Positions 19,665 to 28,277 of a DNA stretch of 64,000 bases are shown here, in pieces. Numbering within the stretch: the stretch's first letter is position 1; each line of letters starts with the position of its first letter. The DNA is from Parasphingorhabdus halotolerans (GTDB lineage: Bacteria > Pseudomonadota > Alphaproteobacteria > Sphingomonadales > Sphingomonadaceae), in NCBI RefSeq assembly GCF_012516475.1, contig NZ_CP051217.1, positions 1,550,001-1,614,000 of the forward strand, written 5' to 3'. The notes under the pieces are model-generated. The model searched no databases. It was not told the DNA's origin and saw only the letters and a program-made list of their open reading frames with translations. The position numbers and the translations under genes were made by a program.

Positions 19665-20465
19665 TTAGCCTGGTTTGCGGAAACGTATCACGAAACGGGC
19701 AGTTTTCCCCCGATTGGATGGATCGAAAACGTTTTTGCTCAGATCATCGTCCGGGTCAGCGAACATATCACTCTCCGCATCCATTACGAACCCGGCTTTG
19801 ATAAAGTCTGCTTTGGCGACCGCAGGATCGATCCGGTGCGTTCTCTCGACAATCTCTCTGGTATCGCCTGCTTCGCCAACATGATCGATCACCGCTACTA
19901 TGCCGCCGGGCTTCATCCCGGCATAAAGCCTGGCCAGAATCGCATCAGGGTCCATCCGGGCCACTTTAAACTGCTCACTCTCCCAATAGAGATCATGATA
20001 GATGAGATGAAGCATGGCGAAATCATAGGTGTTCGGCGTCGGAACATAATCGCCGAGTTGCGATTGCTCCAATGAAACATTGGGTTGACGACCGGCAACC
20101 CCGGCCCATTTCGCTTTGGCCGCATCACTCGACACAAATTGCGGCGGATTGACTGCCACTACAGAACCCGTCGGCCCAACGGCAGCGCCCATAATCTCGC
20201 TGTAATATCCGCCACCTGCGAATATATCCAGCGCGGTATCGCCGGTCTCAAGCCCCATAAACGCGAGCACTTCTGCCGGCATCCGGCCAGCGTCAAGCTT
20301 TGTATCGCCCTCTTCTCGTCCGGGAGCCGCTATGGCGGCGGTAAAATCAGGAGCGGCTTTAACTGCTGCCACCGAAGATACCGAAGCCGTTTCACCCTGG
20401 TCCGTCGAACAAGCGCCGAGCGCCAATGCAGATGTTGCCAATGCCAAAAATATCGATGGGCGCAT
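19665..20465 (-). CDS. Class I SAM-dependent methyltransferase-like lipoprotein
   Basis: A 266-aa protein. The ATG at 20465 is favoured by AAAGGAG 7 bases upstream and a lipoprotein signal that starts there (LGACS lipobox near residue 17). After a linker comes a Rossmann methyltransferase fold: motif I region ALDIFAGGGYYSEIM near residue 80, then FAMLHLIYHDLYW and GGIVAVIDHVGE. A methyltransferase fold outside the cytoplasm is unusual because SAM is cytoplasmic. However, exported proteins of this type are common in sphingomonads and may do something else. Confidence 0.78.
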   Translation of the reverse strand: MRPSIFLALATSALALGACSTDQGETASVSSVAAVKAAPDFTAAIAAPGREEGDTKLDAGRMPAEVLAFMGLETGDTALDIFAGGGYYSEIMGAAVGPTGSVVAVNPPQFVSSDAAKAKWAGVAGRQPNVSLEQSQLGDYVPTPNTYDFAMLHLIYHDLYWESEQFKVARMDPDAILARLYAGMKPGGIVAVIDHVGEAGDTREIVERTHRIDPAVAKADFIKAGFVMDAESDMFADPDDDLSKNVFDPSNRGKTARFVIRFRKPG

Positions 20466-20583
20466 TTCATTACTCCTTTGGATTGTGGTCGGAGCATGAA
20501 CCCAGCCGTTGCCAAGCACAAGCAATGGCAGCGTTGCTGGTCTACATCTGAAGGTTGTTGGTCGAAATCGACGCTTCGCCGCT

Positions 20584-20919
20584 TTATATCGCGCGAGGGG
20601 TTATCTTGATCAAGTCTTCGTCCTCCAGATTATGCATCCGCTCCAAATCATAATCGACCTGCATGCGGAGAAAGTAACCGTCTGGCAGCCGGAAATAGCG
20701 ACCGAGGCGCAGATCAATATCGGCATCCACCGCAATTTCACGATGGAGCAGCGCGTTAATTTTCGTCACCTCAATACCAGTATCGTGGGCAATTTCGGCG
20801 GGCTCAATCTCCTCTCCAATACCAAAATCATAATGCAGGACATCGCCTGGATGAACGTTATGGAGACCGTTGTTGATATGGCCAACGGCTTTGGTGAAAA
20901 GGCGGGAAGCAAGGGTCAT
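20584..20919 (-). CDS. HigA-like XRE-family protein without an adjacent toxin
   Basis: A 111-aa protein. The Met at 20919 follows AAGGA at a suitable distance. The layout matches HigA antitoxins: HPGDVLHYDF at about residues 22-31, helix-turn-helix EIAHDTGIEVTKINALL, then DIDLRLGRYF and a final MQVDYDLER with an acidic tail. In higBA modules a HigB RNase of about 90 aa precedes higA. No such gene lies on either side here; uvrB follows directly and a methyltransferase-like gene precedes. So this is a solitary regulator or a relic antitoxin. Confidence 0.75.
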   Translation of the reverse strand: MTLASRLFTKAVGHINNGLHNVHPGDVLHYDFGIGEEIEPAEIAHDTGIEVTKINALLHREIAVDADIDLRLGRYFRLPDGYFLRMQVDYDLERMHNLEDEDLIKITPRAI

Positions 20920-21032
20920 TGCGCGTCCTTTTTGACGGTTTGATCGTATCCCTGTTTTGCAACTTTGCCCGACTCTCTTATACGCCTCATTTAATGATGG
21001 CTCAATAGCAACGATTGGCACGCAAGCACCTT

Positions 21033-23213
21033 TCACCCCATTTTTCGCTGCGTCCGCCCATATTTCCCTTTGCGTGTTCCCGGCCTTCCTTCGGTGGCCC
21101 TGCCCTTCGGTTGTGCAACTTGCAGATTAGCGGGAAGCCCAAGCTCGTCTGCTTCGAGTTTGCGGATTTCATCGCGCAGACGTCCTGCTTCCTCAAATTC
21201 CAGATCCGCCGCAGCATCGCGCATGCGTTTTTCGAGGCTTTCGATATGGCTGCGAAGATTGTGACCGACGAGATGCGCGGTATCATCATCGATTGGCACC
21301 GTAACCATATCTTTCGACGCCACATGCGCAACGATATCGCCAATGTTTTTCTTGATCGATTGCGGTGTGATCCCATGCAGCTTGTTATATTCTTCCTGTT
21401 TCTCGCGGCGGCGACCTGTTTCATTGAGGGCGCGCTCCATCGATCCGGTCATGCGGTCGGCGTAAAGAATGACACGTCCATCGACATTTCGTGCCGCACG
21501 GCCAATCGTCTGGATCAGCGACGTTTCAGAACGCAGAAAGCCTTCCTTGTCGGCGTCTAGTATCGCAACCAGACCACATTCGGGAATATCGAGACCCTCA
21601 CGCAGCAGGTTGATCCCAATCAACACATCATAAACGCCAAGCCGCAGATCGCGGATTAGCTCGATCCGTTCCAGCGTCTCGACATCACTATGCATATAGC
21701 GGCATTTAATCCCCGCCTCGTGCATAAACTCTGTCAAATCCTCGGCCATGCGCTTGGTAAGCGTCGTGACCAGCGTGCGATAGCCCTGCGCCGTAACCTT
21801 GCGGCATTCGTTGATCAGATCATCCACCTGGTCCTCGACAGGTTTAATCTCGACCGGGGGATCAATCAGACCCGTGGGGCGAATGACCTGCTCGCTAAAT
21901 ACGCCGCTGGTCTGTTCCATTTCCCATTTGCCCGGCGTTGCCGATACACTGACCGTTTGCGGACGCATTGCGTCCCATTCATTGAACCGCAAGGGCCGGT
22001 TGTCAATGCAGCTTGGCAAGCGAAAGCCATATTCGGCGAGCGTAATCTTGCGGCGGTGGTCGCCTTTTGACATCGCCCCGATTTGTGGCACGGTCTGGTG
22101 GCTTTCATCTACGAACAACAGCGCGTTGTCAGGAAGATACTCGAACAAGGTCGGTGGCGGCTCGCCAGGCATACGGCCGGTAAGAAAGCGCGAATAATTC
22201 TCGATCCCCGCACAACTTCCGGTTGCGGCGATCATTTCGAGGTCAAAGTGGGTGCGTTGTTCGAGCCGCTGATGCTCAAGCAACTTGCCTTCGGACTCCA
22301 GCTCTTTCAAGCGAACGGCGAGTTCGAGCTTAATAGCTTCCATCGCCTGTTTCATGGTCGGCCCGGGCGTCACATGGTGGGAATTTGCATAGATACGCAC
22401 TTTGTTCAGGCTCGCGCCCTTTTTGCCCGTCAGCGGATCAAATTCGACGATCTCTTCGACTTCATCGCCAAAAAACGAAATCCGCCACGCCATATCTTCA
22501 TAATGCGATGGGAATATCTCAAGATTATCGCCCCGCACCCGGAACGTGCCGCGCGCAAAGGCCATGTCATTGCGCTTATATTGCAACGATACGAGCTTGC
22601 GAATAATATCTCGCTGATCCACCGATTGTTCTTTTTCAAGATCAAAGATCATCGCCGAGTAGGTTTCAACCGAGCCGATACCGTAAAGACAGGATACCGA
22701 GGCAACGATAATCACATCATCGCGTTCGAGCAAAGACCGGGTTGCCGAGTGCCGCATCCGGTCAATCGCTTCGTTTACCGAGCTTTCCTTTTCGATATAG
22801 GTGTCGGAGCGGGCGACATAAGCTTCCGGCTGGTAATAATCATAATAGCTGACAAAATATTCGACTGCATTATTGGGGAAAAAATTCTTGAACTCCCCAT
22901 AGAGCTGGGCCGCCAGAATTTTATTCGGCGCGAGAATCAGGGCGGGCCGCTGGGTGTGCTCAATAATTTTGGCCATGGTGAAGGTTTTGCCGGAGCCGGT
23001 GACACCAAGCAGAACCTGATCCTTGTCGTCTGCGCTAATGCCTTCAACCAGTTCCTTGATTGCCGTTGGCTGGTCGCCCGACGGTTCAAAGTCGCTTACC
23101 AGCTCAAATGACCTGCCGCCCTCTGATTTCTCTGGCCGAACTGGCTTGTAGGGAATAAAATTTTCATCCGTATCGGGCTCCGCCAAGCCCTTTCTGATTA
23201 CCAGTTTTGCCAT
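21033..23213 (-). CDS. uvrB: Excinuclease ABC subunit B
   Basis: DNA damage recognition helicase of nucleotide excision repair, 726 aa. The Met at 23213 (MAKLVIRKG) is the natural start; a further 8 upstream codons add nothing conserved. Signatures: Walker A GVTGSGKT, the damage-probing beta-hairpin region [10 protein letters not shown], Walker B LFVDESHQ, helicase motifs including QTIGRAARN, and a C-terminal UVR domain ([19 protein letters not shown]) that contacts UvrC. The tail after the UVR domain is basic. It is a single gene with no SOS-type box recognised upstream. Confidence 0.97.
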   Translation of the reverse strand: MAKLVIRKGLAEPDTDENFIPYKPVRPEKSEGGRSFELVSDFEPSGDQPTAIKELVEGISADDKDQVLLGVTGSGKTFTMAKIIEHTQRPALILAPNKILAAQLYGEFKNFFPNNAVEYFVSYYDYYQPEAYVARSDTYIEKESSVNEAIDRMRHSATRSLLERDDVIIVASVSCLYGIGSVETYSAMIFDLEKEQSVDQRDIIRKLVSLQYKRNDMAFARGTFRVRGDNLEIFPSHYEDMAWRISFFGDEVEEIVEFDPLTGKKGASLNKVRIYANSHHVTPGPTMKQAMEAIKLELAVRLKELESEGKLLEHQRLEQRTHFDLEMIAATGSCAGIENYSRFLTGRMPGEPPPTLFEYLPDNALLFVDESHQTVPQIGAMSKGDHRRKITLAEYGFRLPSCIDNRPLRFNEWDAMRPQTVSVSATPGKWEMEQTSGVFSEQVIRPTGLIDPPVEIKPVEDQVDDLINECRKVTAQGYRTLVTTLTKRMAEDLTEFMHEAGIKCRYMHSDVETLERIELIRDLRLGVYDVLIGINLLREGLDIPECGLVAILDADKEGFLRSETSLIQTIGRAARNVDGRVILYADRMTGSMERALNETGRRREKQEEYNKLHGITPQSIKKNIGDIVAHVASKDMVTVPIDDDTAHLVGHNLRSHIESLEKRMRDAAADLEFEEAGRLRDEIRKLEADELGLPANLQVAQPKGRATEGRPGTRKGKYGRTQRKMG

Positions 23214-23342
23214 GCAGCCAATATGGGTGCAAACCACCCAAATGTCATCCCTTGTCTCAGATGGAAAAAGTCAGAAATTTACATTCCCGATTTGACTGTT
23301 TATGACAATATGTACGGGTTATAAAACGAGGGAATTCATACA

Positions 23343-23894
23343 GTGCAAAAATTATTGATGTCGGTCGCGTCAGCGGCCCTGCTTTTCGGTGTGACTGGTT
23401 GTTCGGACAAAGGCGCGGATGCTGATGGTGATGGAATAATCACGGCGGAAGAAGTGGCGAAGGAAATGGATCAGGTTACTTTGGAGCCGGGTGAGTGGGA
23501 AAATACAGTCGAGATTGTCGACGTTAAAATTGAAGGCCTGCCAGAAGGTGCGCCAGCCGGAATGCTTGACGGTATGAAAGGCAAGAAAACCACCAGCAAA
23601 TCTTGCATGACCGAAGAGCAAGCCAAAAATCCTGGCGCGGAATTTTTTGCAGCACAGGAAAAAACCAATTGCGAAGTGAAGAAATTCGACATGAGCGGCG
23701 GCGCGATATCTTCGGAAATGGCGTGTACCGATATGGGCGGCGCTCCGGGCAAAATGTCCATGGCGATGGAAGGCCAATATGGACCGAGCAGCTATGACAT
23801 GACGATGAAAATGGATGGCGGCGCTGCCGGCATGAAAATGAACATCACCGCCAAGAACAACGGCAAACGTGTTGGTGATTGTCCGGCTGGATGA
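23343..23894 (+). CDS. DUF3617-family lipoprotein
   Basis: A 183-aa protein starting at GTG 23343, with a lipoprotein signal (GVTGC near residues 17-21). Just after it, DADGDGIITAEE looks like an EF-hand-type calcium loop. The rest matches the DUF3617 pattern: LEPGEWE near the start, a CMTEEQ motif, a Cys in NCEVKKF, and the final D-C. Family members are secreted proteins of unknown function. Its stop overlaps the ATG of the following serine hydrolase (ATGA), so the two are translationally coupled. Confidence 0.8.
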   Translation: MQKLLMSVASAALLFGVTGCSDKGADADGDGIITAEEVAKEMDQVTLEPGEWENTVEIVDVKIEGLPEGAPAGMLDGMKGKKTTSKSCMTEEQAKNPGAEFFAAQEKTNCEVKKFDMSGGAISSEMACTDMGGAPGKMSMAMEGQYGPSSYDMTMKMDGGAAGMKMNITAKNNGKRVGDCPAG

Positions 23895-25093
23895 TTGAAA
23901 CCACATCGCTTGGAAATTTGATCAAGGCAGGGGCGCATTGCTTCTGCCTTTTTCTTTGCTTGGTGGGTATATACGGAACAGGTCTTGCCCAAGAACACTC
24001 GAAACTCGATGGAGCACCAGCAGCAATTCGGATCGATTTTACGGCCAAAACAATGTCGGTGTCAGCCATTCAGGGGTTTTCAAACCGCACAACAGGACGC
24101 GCCTTGATGCCCGATGATCCGGTGCGGATTGCATCCGTATCCAAATTATTTGTAGCCTTGGCGGTGATGCGACTGGTTGAATCAGAACAACTCAATCTTG
24201 ATGCCGATGTAAATGATTATCTTGATTGGAATCTGCGCAATCCTGCATTCCCCGATGATCCTATCACACTGACACAGCTGCTCTCACATCAATCCGGGTT
24301 GCGGGACGGAATTAACTACGCTCTGCCGATGGATGCCCTGCTGGAGCAAGAATTGCGCGATCCCAAAGCGTGGGACTCCCAACACCGATCCGGCGAAAAT
24401 TTTGCCTACGCCAATCTCAATTTCCCGGTCATCGCTGCGATTATGGAGGCTGCTACCGGCAAGCGGTTCGACCAGATCATGCAAGGCGAAGTATTTAAGC
24501 CGTTGAAGCTCAATGCCTGCTTTAACTGGATAAACTGCCGCGATACCGAAATAGAGCATGCTGTAACGCTCTATCGCCCTAATGGTGATGTTGCGCGTGA
24601 TGATCTGCGAGGAAAGCGGGAAGCTTGCGAGGTTGTGCCGACAAGCGACGGCAGCTGCGATTTATCCCGCTATCAACTCGGCAAGACCGGATCAATCTTC
24701 AGTCCGCAGGGTGGATTGAGAATATCCGCCGTGGATCTTGCCAAAGTTGGACAGATGTTTCTGCGAGACGACGGGGAATTTCTCAGTCGCGAGAGCATTT
24801 CCAAAATGACTGATCCCCAATGGGTTTATGACGGCGGAAACGGAGATAGCGAGGACGGTTATTTCTGCGCCTACGGGATGGGCGTTCATGTTCTTGCCCT
24901 CGGCAATCGACACAAGAGGTGCAAGGATAACGCGTTCGGCGACAATATGACCTATTGGGGGCACAGCGGTGAAGCCTATTCACTGAAATCGGGATTGTGG
25001 ATGCAGCCTTTGCTCGGAAAGGGCACGGCCTTCTTTCGCACCGAAGTTCCGGAAAATGATCCCGCAGGTCATTGCATCTATTTCTGCGAGTGA
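23891..25093 (+). CDS. Serine hydrolase of the class C beta-lactamase family
   Basis: A 400-aa exported enzyme; I chose the ATG at 23891 that overlaps the DUF3617 stop (ATGA). An N-terminal hydrophobic signal (about residues 8-35, ending GLAQ) precedes the catalytic S-V-S-K in RIASVSKLFVA and a Y-A-N motif in NFAYANLNFPV. The KTG-like motif is replaced by H-S-G in YWGHSGEAY, which is common in esterase/peptidase members such as EstB and DD-peptidase relatives. Several Cys in the second half (CFNWINC, CEVV) may form disulfides. The substrate is unknown. Confidence 0.83.
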   Translation: MIETTSLGNLIKAGAHCFCLFLCLVGIYGTGLAQEHSKLDGAPAAIRIDFTAKTMSVSAIQGFSNRTTGRALMPDDPVRIASVSKLFVALAVMRLVESEQLNLDADVNDYLDWNLRNPAFPDDPITLTQLLSHQSGLRDGINYALPMDALLEQELRDPKAWDSQHRSGENFAYANLNFPVIAAIMEAATGKRFDQIMQGEVFKPLKLNACFNWINCRDTEIEHAVTLYRPNGDVARDDLRGKREACEVVPTSDGSCDLSRYQLGKTGSIFSPQGGLRISAVDLAKVGQMFLRDDGEFLSRESISKMTDPQWVYDGGNGDSEDGYFCAYGMGVHVLALGNRHKRCKDNAFGDNMTYWGHSGEAYSLKSGLWMQPLLGKGTAFFRTEVPENDPAGHCIYFCE

Positions 25094-25141
25094 TAGGTTT
25101 CATGTCGAAACCGAATCAATAGAACCCAAGAGGAGAGAGAT

Positions 25142-25525
25142 ATGATCGCCTACACCATGCTCGGCACGAACGACAAAGACAAAGCCTTTGCCTTTTATGA
25201 TGCGCTTTTTGAAGGCACCGGCGTGAAGCGCTTGTTCAAAACGCCAGCTGGCGGGCAATTTTTTGGCAAAGGGCCTGGTCAACCCATGCTTTGCATCACT
25301 TCTCCCTATGATGAAGGCGAAGCCTGTTTCGGCAATGGCACGATGGTCGCGCTGCAATTTGACAGTACCGAGGAAATCGACAAGCTTCACGCCCGTGCGC
25401 TCAAATTGGGTGCAACAGACGAAGGTGCGCCAGGATGGCGCGCGCCAGATGTTTTTTACGGAGCCTATTTCCGCGATCTTGACGGCAATAAACTATGTTG
25501 CTGCAAAATGAATATGGGAGGATGA
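25142..25525 (+). CDS. VOC-family (glyoxalase-like) protein
   Basis: A 127-aa vicinal-oxygen-chelate fold protein: two beta-alpha-beta-beta-beta units, with GTNDKDKAFAFYDALF at the start and FRDLDGNKL at the end. AGAGGAGAGAG precedes the ATG. The expected His/Glu metal ligands are not all evident, so the enzymatic role is open. A close paralogue follows after 4 bases, suggesting a tandem duplication and one transcript with the M20 hydrolase gene downstream. Confidence 0.85.
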   Translation: MIAYTMLGTNDKDKAFAFYDALFEGTGVKRLFKTPAGGQFFGKGPGQPMLCITSPYDEGEACFGNGTMVALQFDSTEEIDKLHARALKLGATDEGAPGWRAPDVFYGAYFRDLDGNKLCCCKMNMGG

Positions 25526-25529
25526 AGCA

Positions 25530-25922
25530 ATGATCGGTTATGTAACGCTTGGAACCAACGATCTTGATAAAGCGCGTTCCTATTACGACGCGCTGCTCGG
25601 CGAGCTCGGCGCGAAACGCCTGATGGAAATGGAAGAAAATGGCTTCACGCTCTATGGCGTGGATATGGCGACGCCTTCCATTGCCATCACCCAGCCTTTT
25701 AATGGCGAAACTGCGCAACCCGGCAATGGCAATATGATTGCACTGCAAATGCAGGAACGGGCGCAGGTCGATAACCTCTACAATAAGGGCCTGGAACTGG
25801 GCGGCAGTGACGAGGGCGCGCCCGGTGTTCGCGGCGATGAAGGGCCTATGGCTTTCTATGCGGCCTATTTCCGTGATCCGGAAGGCAATAAGCTTTGCGC
25901 TTTCCGGCTTGGGCCAGCATAA
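25530..25922 (+). CDS. VOC-family (glyoxalase-like) protein, tandem paralogue
   Basis: A 130-aa protein clearly related to the preceding gene: MIGYVTLGTNDLDKARSYYD at the start, a GNGNMIALQ strand in the middle, EGAPG and YAAYFRDPEGNKLCAF at the end. It starts 4 bases after its paralogue. Proteins of this type are often annotated as bleomycin-resistance- or lyase-like without proof. Function unknown. Confidence 0.87.
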   Translation: MIGYVTLGTNDLDKARSYYDALLGELGAKRLMEMEENGFTLYGVDMATPSIAITQPFNGETAQPGNGNMIALQMQERAQVDNLYNKGLELGGSDEGAPGVRGDEGPMAFYAAYFRDPEGNKLCAFRLGPA

Positions 25923-25947
25923 GAACCGAAAATATAGGGAGAGAATC

Positions 25948-27294
25948 GTGAAACATCTTTTGGCTTTGGCCGCTACGACTGCTTTGATCTGGACGTCACC
26001 TGCTGCAGCGCAAAATAGTTCGACGTCGCCGGAACTGAAGGCCGCTATCGCTGCTGATTATGATGATAAGCTGGAAGCCCTGTTTCTCGACTTTCACCGC
26101 AATCCGGAACTGTCCTATAAGGAAGTACGCACAGCTGGAATCATAGCCAGGGAATGGCGGGCATCCGGCTTCACGGTGACGGAAAAAGTCGGCGGGACCG
26201 GGGTTGTCGCAGTGATGAAAAATGGCGATGGCCCAACGCTGATGCTGCGCGCCGACATGGACGGCCTGCCTCTGGTTGAAGACAGCGGCCTCGACTATAT
26301 GTCCACAGTCAAACAGGTCAGCATCGATGGCGAGGAACAGCCGGTCATGCACGCCTGTGGCCATGATGTGCACATCACCTCGCTGATTGGCACGGGCCGG
26401 AGATTGGCTGCGCTGAAGGACCAATGGCAAGGGACGCTGGTGTTGATCGCGCAACCGGCTGAGGAACGCATCGGTGGCGCGAAGCTGATGATAGATGATG
26501 GTCTCTATAGCCGCTTCCCCAAGCCCGACTTTGCAATGGCTTTCCATGTTTCGGCGGACACGCCAACCGGCAAGCTATCTATTGGTGAAGGCATTGAAAG
26601 CAGTTCATCCGATAGCGTCGATATCATTGTCCACGGTGTTGGCGCGCATGGAGCCTCACCTCACCGCGGCAAGGATCCGATCGTGATGGGCGCGCAGATC
26701 ATCATGAATCTCCAGACGATTATCAGCCGCGAAATTGCGCCACTCAAACCCGGCGTGATTACCGTCGGTTCGTTCCACAGCGGCTTCAAGCATAATATCA
26801 TTTCCGACAAAGCTGTGATGCAACTGACCGTGCGTTCGGATGACGAAGAAACGCGCGCCAAATTACTCGAAGGGATCAAGCGCGTTGCAACCAACGTTGG
26901 CCGGATGAACGGACTGCCGGAGGACAAGCTGCCTGAGGTTAAAATCTCGCATGAATCGACCCCGGCCAATTACAACGACTCCGCCCTTACCAAGCGGGTG
27001 AAAGATGTTTTCGCCGCCCGTTTCGGCGAAAAGGTATTCGACAATAAACCACGCGAAGGCATGGGTGCCGAAGATTTTGCCTATTTTGTGGCTCCCAATA
27101 CCGATGTCCCCGGCGTCTATTTCTCTGTCGGCGGAACCCCGCAGGCCGATTTTGATCGGGAAAAAGCCGGCGGCGCGCCTGTGCCATCGCATCATTCCCC
27201 CTTCTTCAAGGTTGCTCCCCGGGAGTCGGTGACTTTGGGAACGGAAGCAATGACCGCAGCGGCGCTGGAACTATTGGCGCCAAAATCCAACTGA
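25948..27294 (+). CDS. Exported M20-family amidohydrolase
   Basis: A 448-aa metal hydrolase. The GTG at 25948 is preferred: AGGGAGAG precedes it and a signal peptide (cut after SPAAAQ near residue 22) starts there. M20 features: HRNPELSYKE, ADMDGLPL with the metal Asp, MHACGHDVH with metal ligands, QPAEE with the catalytic Glu, the dimerisation insert, and a final SHHSPFF with the last His ligand. Relatives cleave N-acyl amino acids or small peptides (hippurate or IAA-amino-acid hydrolase type). A periplasmic location is inferred from the signal. Confidence 0.9.
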   Translation: MKHLLALAATTALIWTSPAAAQNSSTSPELKAAIAADYDDKLEALFLDFHRNPELSYKEVRTAGIIAREWRASGFTVTEKVGGTGVVAVMKNGDGPTLMLRADMDGLPLVEDSGLDYMSTVKQVSIDGEEQPVMHACGHDVHITSLIGTGRRLAALKDQWQGTLVLIAQPAEERIGGAKLMIDDGLYSRFPKPDFAMAFHVSADTPTGKLSIGEGIESSSSDSVDIIVHGVGAHGASPHRGKDPIVMGAQIIMNLQTIISREIAPLKPGVITVGSFHSGFKHNIISDKAVMQLTVRSDDEETRAKLLEGIKRVATNVGRMNGLPEDKLPEVKISHESTPANYNDSALTKRVKDVFAARFGEKVFDNKPREGMGAEDFAYFVAPNTDVPGVYFSVGGTPQADFDREKAGGAPVPSHHSPFFKVAPRESVTLGTEAMTAAALELLAPKSN

Positions 27295-27300
27295 TGGCCT

Positions 27301-27647
27301 TTGACTGAACCGCTTTCCGCCAAACAGATTGAGGCGCTGCACCAGTTACTGATGGAACGGCAAGCGGAACTCAAAGCGCTCGACGCCGATGCCGCATCGT
27401 GGCGCAATACAGTCGAACTCGATCAGCAAAGCGTTGGTCGCCTTTCCAGGATGGACGCCATGCAGCAACAGGAAATGGCGCAAGCCGAAGCACGGCGGCG
27501 GACGAGCGATCTGGCGCGGATTGAAATCGCGCTAAAACGATTTGATGGGGTGAGTATGGCTGGTGCTTGCAATGCGGCGAGCCGATAGCGTTTAAACGGC
27601 TGGAGATTGATCCGGCCGCCGCGCTTTGTATCGGATGCGCTGCTTGA
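27301..27647 (+). pseudogene. DksA/TraR-type zinc-finger gene interrupted by a one-base frameshift
   Basis: The frame from TTG 27301 encodes a coiled-coil N-part (LSAKQIEALHQLLMERQ, then SRMDAMQQQEMAQA) and stops at 27588. The DksA/TraR zinc finger continues in another frame to TGA 27647: YGWCLQCGEPI, FKRLEIDPAAALCIGCAA. Adding one G to the GGGG at 27547-27550 gives RFDGGEYGWCLQC, the family's usual sequence, and a 115-aa protein with the four zinc Cys. It is either a recent pseudogene or an under-called homopolymer. It follows the M20 hydrolase gene by 6 bases. Proteins of this family bind RNA polymerase. Confidence 0.82.
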
Positions 27648-27651
27648 ACTC

Positions 27652-27667
27652 CATCTGGCGCCAGATG
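27652..27667. repeat. Perfect 16-bp palindrome
   Basis: CATCTGGCGCCAGATG lies 4 bases after the stop of the DksA-like zinc-finger frame. It may be a transcript-end structure or a protein-binding site; the sequence alone does not tell. Confidence 0.5.
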
Positions 27668-27699
27668 ATTACGCCTCGCGTTTGTTTGGCCGTAGTCTA

Positions 27700-27746
27700 G
27701 TCCAATTGAGTCAAAATCACGTCCAATTGACAAGTCGGGCTATATT
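27700..27746 (+). promoter_or_regulatory. Phased direct repeats and -10-like element before ybgC-tol-pal
   Basis: GTCCAATTGA occurs at 27700-27709 and again at 27721-27730, two helical turns apart. Between them GTCAAAATCAC (27710-27720) looks like a degenerate third unit. A TATATT (27741-27746) that could be a -10 lies 10 bases after the last unit, about 40 bases before ybgC. Phased direct repeats of this kind are typical binding sites of OmpR-type response regulators. No regulator can be named. Confidence 0.5.
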
Positions 27747-27787
27747 CCCTCTTTCGCCTTTGAATCCAGCAGCCTAATGTTCGCGCC

Positions 27788-28264
27788 ATGACCGCGGATC
27801 CTGAGATTCCTAACAACATAAAACCGCATGACGGGCGTTTTATTGATGGCCGTCACTATTTCGCTTGCCGGGTCTATTTTGAAGACACGGATTTCTCCGG
27901 GATTGTCTATCATGCCAATTATCTGCGCTACATGGAGCGCGCGCGTTCCGATATGTTGCGCGGACTTGAAATGAACCAGCATGAAGCCTTTGGCAGCGGG
28001 GAAGGCGTTTATGCTGTCACGGATCTCGACATCAAATATGTATTTCCCGCAAAACTGGATGATGATCTGGTCGTCATCAGCACTGTCCAAAAACTGCGCG
28101 CAGCCAGCTTGATTATCGAACAGAAGATTATGTGCGGTGTGCGGCAAATTACGTCAGCCAGCGTTCAGGCTGCCTTTCTTACCCCCGCCGGACGGCCTCG
28201 GCGCCATCCACAAGCATGGACAAAAGCATTTGCTAGCGTCATGACGCAAAATAACCCCGAATAA
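27788..28264 (+). CDS. ybgC: Tol-Pal-associated acyl-CoA thioesterase YbgC
   Basis: A 158-aa hotdog-fold thioesterase; its gene is the usual first member of the tol-pal operon. The active-site Asp region YFEDTDFSGIVYHANYLRYMERAR (in part) is typical, followed by the long hydrophobic strand around KYVFPAKLDDDLVV. In other bacteria YbgC hydrolyses acyl-CoA or acyl-ACP and contacts phospholipid synthesis. It lies 13 bases upstream of tolQ. Confidence 0.93.
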   Translation: MTADPEIPNNIKPHDGRFIDGRHYFACRVYFEDTDFSGIVYHANYLRYMERARSDMLRGLEMNQHEAFGSGEGVYAVTDLDIKYVFPAKLDDDLVVISTVQKLRAASLIIEQKIMCGVRQITSASVQAAFLTPAGRPRRHPQAWTKAFASVMTQNNPE

Positions 28265-28277
28265 GAGGACCATTGCT

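Noticed and set aside
21015..23111. Several long rightward frames opposite uvrB
   Set aside because: All are antisense shadows of a fully conserved uvrB.
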